Assembly (NCBI GenBank): GCA_021732895.1
Contig: JAKFWE010000124.1
Span: forward strand, 1 to 9,317
Direction of reading: 5' to 3'
DNA length: 9,317 nucleotides
Source: Allobosea sp.
GTDB taxonomy: Bacteria > Pseudomonadota > Alphaproteobacteria > Rhizobiales > Beijerinckiaceae
The notes under the pieces were generated by a model. It had not been told where the DNA came from and did no database searches. It saw only the letters and a program-made list of their open reading frames with translations. The first letter of the stretch is position 1; each line of letters opens with the position of its first letter. Positions 1-5,677 of this stretch are shown piece after piece. Both the position numbers and the translations under genes were made by a program.

Positions 1-2
1 CG

Positions 3-59
3 TTCGCCGGCGCGGATCGCGAGGCAGAGGGCGGCTACATCGGGCATGGCCGGCTCTAG
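3..59 (+). CDS. Possible C-terminal tail of an upstream gene (partial)
   Basis: A short frame open from the window edge ends at TAG 57-59. It encodes 18 residues beginning FAGADREAEGG, with mostly C or G in third codon positions, which fits a real coding tail on the same strand as the following gene. The rest would lie outside the window. An equally open frame exists on the minus strand from ATG at 107 down to position 1 (beginning MTMTRRKILVPGGG), which would instead be the start of a divergently transcribed gene. The window cannot decide between the two. I recognise no family in either. Confidence 0.25.
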   Translation, partial: FAGADREAEGGYIGHGRL

Positions 60-164
60 CAAGACGCCGCCGCCGGGGACAAGGATCTTTCGTCGCGTCA
101 TCGTCATGTCGGCGCGCGATCGCGGGGCCTTGATCCTGCGGCGTTTCGGTGAGACCTCTAGGCC

Positions 165-1331
165 ATGGTGCGCGCGGCGTTTGCTTTCCGGCTGGTCTTC
201 GCGGCGCTGTTCGCGCCGCTCGCGCTCGCCGGTTGCGGCGGCCCGCCGCGCACGCTGGCGCTCAGCGACGTCGCGACCGGCGACACGGCGGGCGCTATCC
301 GGATTTTCGTCGCCACGACCCGCGAGAGCGCCGAGGAGCCGCAGTATTTCTCGGGCGAGCGCGGACCGAGGCTGTCCTTCGCCAAGCTCGACATCACGGT
401 GCCGCGCGCACACAAGCCGGGCGAGCTGGAACTGCCGGCCCAGGGCGGCGGCGTCGATCCGGCCCGGCATTTCGCCGTGACGTCCGTCGAGCGCCTCGAC
501 CTCGCGCCCGTGGTGGCGCGCGTGAAGCGCGAGATACAGGCGCGGCCCGCCGCCGAGCGGGACGTGCTCGTCTTCGTTCACGGCTTCAACACCAATTTTG
601 CCGATGCCGCCTTCCGCTTCGCGCAGATCGTCCACGACGCCGGCTACAAGGGCGTGCCCGTCCTGTTCACCTGGCCGTCACGCGGGCAGTTGCTGGCCTA
701 CCCCTACGATCGCGAGAGCGCGTTCTATTCGCGCGACTTCCTCGAGCTCAACCTGCGCGCCATCGCCCGCGACCTCGGCACGACGCGGATCGACATTCTG
801 GCGCATTCGATGGGAACGCTTCTGACGCTGGAAACGCTCCGCCAGGCCTCGATCCGGGGCGACGGCTCCTTCGGCGGCAAGCTCCGCGACGTGATGCTGG
901 CGGCTCCCGACGTCGATCTCGACGTGTTCCGGACGCAGATGCGCCAGATCAAGCGGCCGGTCACCGTCTTCGTCTCCGCCGATGACCGGGCGCTCGCCTT
1001 CTCGCGCCGCTTCGCCGGCGACAAGACGCGGCTCGGCGCGATCTCCTCGAAGGACGCCGAGATCGTGGCCGGGCTGGAGAAGGCCGGCGCCAACATCATC
1101 GACCTGTCGGAAATTTCCACGAGCGACCGGCTCAACCATGGCAAGTTCGCCTCGTCGCCGCGCGTGGTGCAGTTGATCGGCCGTCGTCTGCAGGTCGATG
1201 GCGGCATCGCCACCGCCGGCCCCGGCTTCGGCGACAAGCTCGGCGACATCGCCGGTGGCGTGGTCGGCACGCTCGGCTCGACGGTCGATCTGGTGGTGAC
1301 GGCGCCGGCCGCCGTCGTCGGCGCCCGTTAG
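165..1331 (+). CDS. Alpha/beta-hydrolase lipoprotein, DUF900 type (first of a tandem pair)
   Basis: A 388-residue predicted lipoprotein with a DUF900-type serine hydrolase domain; the substrate is unknown. Residues 1-23 form a signal peptide with a lipobox LAGC, so Cys24 would be lipidated. The strand motif VFVHGFNTNF lies near 136-145. The nucleophile elbow AHSMG gives Ser215, SADDRAL offers Asp273 or Asp274, and NHGKF gives His325, so the Ser-Asp-His triad appears complete. An IFVATTRES motif at 47-54 and a WPS/YDRESA block at 170-186 are typical of this group. The C-terminal 45 residues are a Gly/Ala/Val-rich extension not found in the neighbouring paralogue. ATG 165 is chosen because the signal peptide starts there; only a weak ribosome site (TAGG) precedes it. 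Family and localisation are fairly sure; esterase or lipase activity is inferred from the triad. Confidence 0.85.
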   Translation: MVRAAFAFRLVFAALFAPLALAGCGGPPRTLALSDVATGDTAGAIRIFVATTRESAEEPQYFSGERGPRLSFAKLDITVPRAHKPGELELPAQGGGVDPARHFAVTSVERLDLAPVVARVKREIQARPAAERDVLVFVHGFNTNFADAAFRFAQIVHDAGYKGVPVLFTWPSRGQLLAYPYDRESAFYSRDFLELNLRAIARDLGTTRIDILAHSMGTLLTLETLRQASIRGDGSFGGKLRDVMLAAPDVDLDVFRTQMRQIKRPVTVFVSADDRALAFSRRFAGDKTRLGAISSKDAEIVAGLEKAGANIIDLSEISTSDRLNHGKFASSPRVVQLIGRRLQVDGGIATAGPGFGDKLGDIAGGVVGTLGSTVDLVVTAPAAVVGAR

Positions 1332-1465
1332 CTGCGCCTGTCTGTTGCGCAAAGGCTACGCCTGCCGGATTTCGTCGCGAATCTCGGGACATGCCGCATT
1401 GCGGCCGTCTTGATCCGGAATGGGGACGGGCTCGCACAAGCGCCCGGTCCGGACGAACAACCGCC

Positions 1466-2473
1466 ATGCCCTGCCTCGATACGCCGCTATGGCTCCACCG
1501 GACCGCGTTCGCCCTGCTGATCGCTCTGGGGCTCGCCGGCTGCGCCCAGGGCGAAGCGACCGTTTCGCCCTTCTCCGAACCGACCCGCGCCGACGCCTCG
1601 GCGCTCGGCAGGGATCCGGTGCTGCTCGTGGCGACGACGCGAAAGTCGCTCGGCGCGCGCGAGCCCTTCTTCGGGACCGACCGCGGCGGGCTGAGCTTCG
1701 CGGAAGCGCGGCTGTCTCCGCCCGGCCGCGGCATCGGTGGCCAGGTGTCGTCCGTCGTCAACGGCGACTGGGCGGTTCTCGGCGTCGGCGGCGGCGTCAG
1801 CGCCGAGCCGGCCCGCGCCTTCGCTCAGGCCGCCAACGGCCGCGACGTGCTGCTCTATGTCCACGGCTTCAACGAGACCTTCGGGTCGGCGGCGCGCAGC
1901 GCCGGGCAGCTCTCGCATTCGCTGGCGTTCCAGGGGCGCACCGCCCTGTTCACCTGGCCGTCCGGCGGCAAGCTCTTCGACTACGCCTACGACCGGGAAA
2001 GCGCGCTCTGGTCGCGCGACGGCTTCGTCGAGGCCCTGCGGGCGCTGGTGGCGAACCCGACGGTGGGGCGCATCCACATCGTCGCCCATTCGATGGGGGC
2101 CTTCCTGACGCTGGAGGGCCTGCGCGAACTGCGCGATTCCGCCGATGTCTCGGCCCGCATCGGCTCGGTCGTCTTCGCCTCGCCGGACGTCGATATCGAT
2201 GCATTCGAGCAGACCGTGTCGAAGCTCGGCCCGCTCTCGCGCCGGATGACGCTGATCATCGATCCGGGCGACCGGGCGCTCGCGGTGTCGGCCCGGATCG
2301 CCGGCGGCGTCGCACGCGCCGGCGCGGCCGATCGCTCACGTCTTGAGGCGTTGGGCGTGCGCGTCGCCGACACCTCCGGGCGCGGCTGGAGCATGCTGCG
2401 GCACGACCTGTTCCTGTCAGACAGCGAGGTGACGCAGGTGGTGCGCCGGGCGATGGACCGCGGCGGGGCCTGA
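1466..2473 (+). CDS. Alpha/beta-hydrolase lipoprotein, DUF900 type (second of a tandem pair)
   Basis: A 335-residue paralogue of the preceding gene, 134 bases downstream on the same strand. I start it at ATG 1466 rather than ATG 1391, because residues from 1466 give a compact signal peptide ending in lipobox LAGC (Cys26). The 1391 start would put a polar Arg-rich stretch in front of it. Shared landmarks with the first copy are VATTRKS (55-61), YVHGFN (131-136), LFTWPS (161-166), YDRESA (175-180), VAHSMG (206-211, Ser209 nucleophile) and ASPDVD (238-243). The acid is Asp266 or Asp269 and the base His313 (LRHDLF). The catalytic triad looks intact. It lacks the Gly-rich tail of the first copy and ends shortly after the hydrolase core. 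The two probably arose by duplication and then diverged strongly. The substrate is unknown; the envelope location is inferred from the lipobox. Confidence 0.85.
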   Translation: MPCLDTPLWLHRTAFALLIALGLAGCAQGEATVSPFSEPTRADASALGRDPVLLVATTRKSLGAREPFFGTDRGGLSFAEARLSPPGRGIGGQVSSVVNGDWAVLGVGGGVSAEPARAFAQAANGRDVLLYVHGFNETFGSAARSAGQLSHSLAFQGRTALFTWPSGGKLFDYAYDRESALWSRDGFVEALRALVANPTVGRIHIVAHSMGAFLTLEGLRELRDSADVSARIGSVVFASPDVDIDAFEQTVSKLGPLSRRMTLIIDPGDRALAVSARIAGGVARAGAADRSRLEALGVRVADTSGRGWSMLRHDLFLSDSEVTQVVRRAMDRGGA

Positions 2474-2585
2474 TCGCCCGCCCGGCCCTTGCGCGCCGTC
2501 ATGGTCGCGCGTCCCGATTCTGTCGCGGCGACGGCGAATAAAGCAACGCATGGGCGCGTGCTTGGCGCTATGTTGGGCATCGCAG

Positions 2586-2614
2586 GGGCGAGCGTCGCCC
2601 AGCGCGGGGAGAAG
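2586..2614 (+). promoter_or_regulatory. Small hairpin followed by a ribosome binding site
   Basis: GGGCGA (2586-2591) and TCGCCC (2595-2600) form a perfect 6-bp stem with a 3-base GCG loop. Five bases later comes GGGGAGAAG (2606-2614), whose GGAG lies 8 bases before the ATG at 2620, a good Shine-Dalgarno for the PLP enzyme. The ribosome site supports the 2620 start. Whether the hairpin regulates anything is unknown; short GC stems are common in DNA of this composition. Confidence 0.5.
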
Positions 2615-2619
2615 CATCG

Positions 2620-3903
2620 ATGGCTGGCGACGACTACCACAAGGACCGCATCGCCAACCGCAAGCTCCATCCCGAGACGCTGATGATGGGCTTCGGCTAT
2701 TCGCCGGCGATGTCGGAGGGTTCGCTCAAGCCGCCGGTCTTCCTGACCTCGACCTTCGTTTTCGAGAACGCCCAGCAGGGCAAGGATTTCTTCGACTTCA
2801 CCTCGGGCCGTCGCCAGCCCCAGCCGGGCGAGAAGCCGGGGCTGGTCTATTCGCGCTTCAACCACCCCAACATGGAAATTCTCGAGGATCGCCTCGCGAT
2901 CTGGGACGAGGCCGAGCGCTGCGCCGTCTTCGCCTCTGGCATGGCGGCGATCGCCACCACCTGCTTCGCCTTCCTGCGCCCCGGCGACACGGTGCTGCAT
3001 TCGCGCCCGCTCTATGGCGGCACCGAGACGCTTCTGAAGAACCAGATGGGCGCCTTCGGCGTCACGCCCTTCGGCTTCACCGACGGCGTCGATGTGGCGC
3101 AGATGCGCTCGGTTGCGCAGATGGCCGCCGCGAAAGGCCGTGTCGGCATGATCCTCGTCGAGACGCCGGCGAATCCGACCAATGGGCTGGTCGATCTCGC
3201 CGCCTGCGCGCTGATCGCCGACGAGCTGGAAAAATCGCAGGGCCATCGCCCGCCCGTCGTGGTCGACAACACCATGCTGGGTCCGAAATACCAGAAGCCG
3301 CTGAAGCACGGCGCGGACCTCACCCTGCTCTCGCTGACCAAATATGTCGGCGGCCATTCCGACCTCGTCGGCGGCTCGATCTCGGGCTCGGACAAGCTTG
3401 TCAGGCAGGTCAAGGGCTGGCGCGGCTCGCTCGGCACGCAGGCCGATCCCAACTCGTGCTGGATGCTGATGCGCTCGCTCGAGACGCTCGACATCCGCAT
3501 GAGTCGCGCCAACGAGAACGCCAAGCGCGTGGCGGAGTATCTCGGCGGCCACCCCAGGATCGCGCGCCTGCACTATCTCGGCGACCTCAAGGATGGCGAC
3601 CCGCGCAAGGCCGTGTTCGACCGGCAATGCTCCGCTCCCGGCTCGACCTTCGCCTTCGACGTCGTCGGCGGCGAAAGGGAAGCCTTCGCCGTGCTCGACA
3701 ACCTCCAGATCATGAAGCTCGCCGTCTCGCTCGGCGGCACGGAGACGCTGGTCTCGCACCCCGCCGCGATGACGCATTCGGGGGTGGCGCGTGAACTGCG
3801 GGAGGAGATAGGCCTGACGGACGCGCTCATCCGGATTTCAGTCGGCATCGAGAACATCGAGGACCTGATTTCGGATCTGGCGCAGGCGCTGGAGGCGGTG
3901 TGA
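2620..3903 (+). CDS. Cystathionine gamma-synthase family PLP-dependent enzyme
   Basis: A 427-residue cytoplasmic enzyme of the Cys/Met metabolism PLP family (fold type I). These enzymes perform gamma- or beta-elimination or replacement on sulfur amino acids and homoserine esters. Visible landmarks are YSR (77-79, the tyrosine and arginine that contact the PLP phosphate of the neighbouring subunit), SGM (106-108), PLYGGT (130-135, Tyr132 stacking on PLP) and DNT (216-218, Asp216 to the pyridine nitrogen). The Schiff-base lysine is Lys241 in SLTKYVGGHSD, SLGG lies at 370-373, and Arg405 in LIRISVGIE would bind the substrate carboxylate. Length is slightly above the usual 380-400, because about 15 residues are inserted before YSR (around 60-75). 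Canonical methionine gamma-lyase has Cys where this protein has Gly134, so that activity is less likely. The exact reaction cannot be assigned. The good Shine-Dalgarno at 2606-2614 fixes the start, and the stop overlaps the next gene's ATG. Confidence 0.9.
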   Translation: MAGDDYHKDRIANRKLHPETLMMGFGYSPAMSEGSLKPPVFLTSTFVFENAQQGKDFFDFTSGRRQPQPGEKPGLVYSRFNHPNMEILEDRLAIWDEAERCAVFASGMAAIATTCFAFLRPGDTVLHSRPLYGGTETLLKNQMGAFGVTPFGFTDGVDVAQMRSVAQMAAAKGRVGMILVETPANPTNGLVDLAACALIADELEKSQGHRPPVVVDNTMLGPKYQKPLKHGADLTLLSLTKYVGGHSDLVGGSISGSDKLVRQVKGWRGSLGTQADPNSCWMLMRSLETLDIRMSRANENAKRVAEYLGGHPRIARLHYLGDLKDGDPRKAVFDRQCSAPGSTFAFDVVGGEREAFAVLDNLQIMKLAVSLGGTETLVSHPAAMTHSGVARELREEIGLTDALIRISVGIENIEDLISDLAQALEAV

Positions 3904-4760
3904 TGGCGGGTCATGGAACAGGCGCCAAGCCATGGCGTCCGCTGCTCCTTGTCGCAGGCGTGATCGCGGGGGCATCGGGCATGCCCGGCGTCTTGGCCCA
4001 GTCTCAACCGCAGGAGCCGATGGAGCAGGCCATCTGCCGTCTGGTCGAGACTGCGGCGAAGGGCCACGACCTGCCGGTGGCGCCCTTCACCCGCCTGATC
4101 TGGCGCGAAAGCAGCCTCGCGGGAACGGCGGAGAGCCATGCCGGCAGCGCAGGCCTCGTGCCGGCGATGCCGAAGACAGCCGGCCATAGCGCCGCGCCCG
4201 TGCCGTTCGACCCTGAGGCGGCCATCCCGGCCGCGGCCCGCCATCTCGTCGGTCTGCGCGACCGCTTCGGCAATCTCGGCCTGGCCGCCGCCGGCTACAG
4301 CGCCGGGCCCGATGCGGTCGCGCGCTGGCTCGAGGGCGGGCCCGGCCTGCCGGAGCCGACGCAGGACTATGTCCGCTTCGTCTCAGGGCGCGCGGTCGAA
4401 GACTGGCGGGCAGGGCCGTCTGCCGTCGCGCCGCGAGAGACCGCGGGTTGTCCGGCGACGGTGTCTGGAATCCGCGCGAATGCGCCGAGCCTGATGGAGG
4501 GCGCCTACGCCCCCTACGGCGTTCAGCTGTCGGGCAACACGACGAAGGAGAGCGCGATCAGGTCCTATCAGGACGTCGCGGCCCGGTTTCCGGCGCTGCT
4601 GGGCGACCAGGCGACGCTGGTCGTCGGCTCTTCGCTGCCGTCGCGCGGGCGCGGCGCCTATTATCGCGTCCGGCTGCCGGCCCCGGACGGGCGCTCGGCA
4701 AGCGCTTTTTGCGAGCGTTTGCGCCAGGCGGGCGGGACCTGCATCGTCCTGAGGAATTGA
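3903..4760 (+). CDS. Secreted lytic-transglycosylase-like protein with C-terminal SPOR domain
   Basis: A 285-residue envelope protein. Residues 1-32 are a signal peptide, with a hydrophobic core LLLVAGVIAGASG and likely cleavage after VLA. Residues 40-170 are an SLT-type lysozyme-like domain: RLIWRESS carries the catalytic Glu69, then GLVPAMPKTA (84-93), PFDPEAAIP (101-109) and GYSAG (131-135). Such enzymes cleave peptidoglycan glycan strands to form anhydro-muropeptides. Residues about 205-285 are a SPOR domain (YGVQLSGN, YYRVRLP, CERLRQAGGTC), a fold known to bind glycan strands lacking stem peptides, often at the septum. The consensus Gln of the GLMQ-type motif is Pro87 and the Asn of AYNAG is Ser133, so activity may be altered. 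ATG 3903 shares its A with the preceding TGA (TGATG), suggesting coupled translation; GTG 3900 is a less likely start. Domain architecture is sure, catalytic competence is not. Confidence 0.88.
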   Translation: MAGHGTGAKPWRPLLLVAGVIAGASGMPGVLAQSQPQEPMEQAICRLVETAAKGHDLPVAPFTRLIWRESSLAGTAESHAGSAGLVPAMPKTAGHSAAPVPFDPEAAIPAAARHLVGLRDRFGNLGLAAAGYSAGPDAVARWLEGGPGLPEPTQDYVRFVSGRAVEDWRAGPSAVAPRETAGCPATVSGIRANAPSLMEGAYAPYGVQLSGNTTKESAIRSYQDVAARFPALLGDQATLVVGSSLPSRGRGAYYRVRLPAPDGRSASAFCERLRQAGGTCIVLRN

Positions 4761-4776
4761 CGTCGGTCGATCACGC

Positions 4777-5562
4777 TCAAGGCTGCAAGCCGCCCGGCAG
4801 GCCGATCCGTCCCCAGCCCGGCAGCTTCAGCGCGGGGCTGCGCAGGTCGAAGCCGGCGACAAGCCCCAACAGATTGACCTCGACGCCCTCGACCCATCCC
4901 AGCGTCACGCCGGCCAGCCCATAGAGCGACGCCTGGACGCCGGTGCGGCTCGGGGTGAGCCCGGCGAAGAGCCCGTCCTCGCGGAAATCCTTGCCGATCG
5001 CGGTCGGCGGCAGGGCCTGGCCGAGTTCGGGAACTTCGGCCAGCACATGCTGCACGAAGCTGTTCGAGTTCGGCCCCGGCCAGGCGATATAGGTCCCGGG
5101 CGTGACATAGCCGTAGGACCGCACCGCCATGCGGATGCGCGGGATCAGTCTCTCGGCCCCGGTTCCGCGAATTTCGGTCACCAGCTCCGGCGCGTTGCCA
5201 TACCAGCGCCCGTCGGCGGCGCGGTGGTTCACGCGCACGGGCGCGCCCCAGCCGACGACGTCGAAGCGGGTGTAGGCGCTCGCCCCCCTTTCCTTGACGA
5301 CCACCCAGGAATGATGCGCGAAGACGCCGCGCCAGCGCCCGACGCGGGCGGCGAAGACATGGATCGTCGCTTCAGGTTCGATCTCGGCTGCGGGAAGCAG
5401 TTTCGCGCTGGACCAATCCGCTCCGCGCCAGTCGGCCGCGAGCGGCCGCGACGTCCACCAGGCCGCATGAGTCGCAACCGGGACGAGGAAGAGCAGGGTG
5501 AAGACGAGGCCGAACCGGCGGAGAGCGCGCATGCTCCACGATATGTTGCGGCGTTGCTGCAT
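4777..5562 (-). CDS. DUF3750 family protein, membrane-anchored or exported
   Basis: A 261-residue protein that I recognise as DUF3750; no biochemical function is known to me. A basic N-terminus (MRALRRF) and hydrophobic stretch LVFTLLFLVPVATHA (19-33) act as a signal peptide or anchor, placing the rest outside the membrane. Conserved-looking blocks are ADWSSAKLLP (48-57), HVFAARVGRWRG (68-79), FAHHSW (81-86), YTRFDVVGWG (97-106), WPGPNSNSF (161-169), LPPTAIGKD (184-192), GWVEGVEVNLLGL (222-234) and ALKLPGWGRIGLP (244-256). Length is as expected for the family. The start is uncertain: ATG 5562 and ATG 5532 are both possible, and neither has a well-spaced ribosome site. AAAGGAGG sits 21 bases upstream of 5562, too far. 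The gene converges on the transglycosylase gene with 16 bases between stops and no visible hairpin terminator. It is divergent from the polyamine operon; a functional link is not implied. Confidence 0.85.
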   Translation of the reverse strand: MQQRRNISWSMRALRRFGLVFTLLFLVPVATHAAWWTSRPLAADWRGADWSSAKLLPAAEIEPEATIHVFAARVGRWRGVFAHHSWVVVKERGASAYTRFDVVGWGAPVRVNHRAADGRWYGNAPELVTEIRGTGAERLIPRIRMAVRSYGYVTPGTYIAWPGPNSNSFVQHVLAEVPELGQALPPTAIGKDFREDGLFAGLTPSRTGVQASLYGLAGVTLGWVEGVEVNLLGLVAGFDLRSPALKLPGWGRIGLPGGLQP

Positions 5563-5611
5563 CGCAAGACGGCCGCCGACGCGCCTCCTTTCGCAGGGTG
5601 TTCAAAATCCG

Positions 5612-5639
5612 TTGAGGCGCGCGCCCAAACTGCTAGCCT
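5612..5639 (+). promoter_or_regulatory. Candidate sigma-70-type promoter of the polyamine operon with internal palindrome
   Basis: TTGAGG (5612-5617) and TAGCCT (5634-5639) resemble -35 and -10 elements with 16 bases between them, 38 bases ahead of the potF start codon. Within the spacer lies the perfect 10-bp palindrome GGCGCGCGCC (5616-5625), flanked by imperfectly matching TT and AA arms (5612-5613 and 5628-5629), which could be an operator. The match to consensus is modest and alphaproteobacterial promoters are hard to call by eye. The region is shared with the divergent DUF3750 gene. Confidence 0.3.
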
Positions 5640-5661
5640 TCGCAACGACGAATGACGACGC

Positions 5662-5668
5662 AGGGAGG
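5662..5668 (+). promoter_or_regulatory. Ribosome binding site of potF
   Basis: AGGGAGG lies 9 bases before ATG 5678. It decides the start: the same frame is open upstream to 5498, but only 5678 has this site, and translation from it begins directly with a signal peptide. Confidence 0.75.
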
Positions 5669-5677
5669 TCGGGGCTG

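Noticed and set aside
1391..1465. Longer start for the second hydrolase at 1391
   Set aside because: It would place 25 polar, Arg-rich residues before a well-formed lipoprotein signal peptide that starts at 1466.
2474..2619. SAM-II or SAM/SAH riboswitch ahead of the PLP enzyme
   Set aside because: I could not recognise the conserved core of either class; only a short simple hairpin is present.
1987..3777. A 596-codon open frame on the minus strand
   Set aside because: It lies opposite the second hydrolase and the PLP enzyme, both clearly coding by motif. Its product is Arg/Gly/Ala-rich with no recognisable family, as expected for antisense frames in very GC-rich DNA.
4761..4776. Bidirectional terminator between the convergent genes
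   Set aside because: Only 16 bases separate the stops, and no stem with a T-run is visible in or around them.
5498..5677. Longer start for potF at 5498
   Set aside because: It would overlap the DUF3750 gene start and put 60 non-signal residues ahead of the signal peptide. The ribosome site at 5662-5668 supports 5678.
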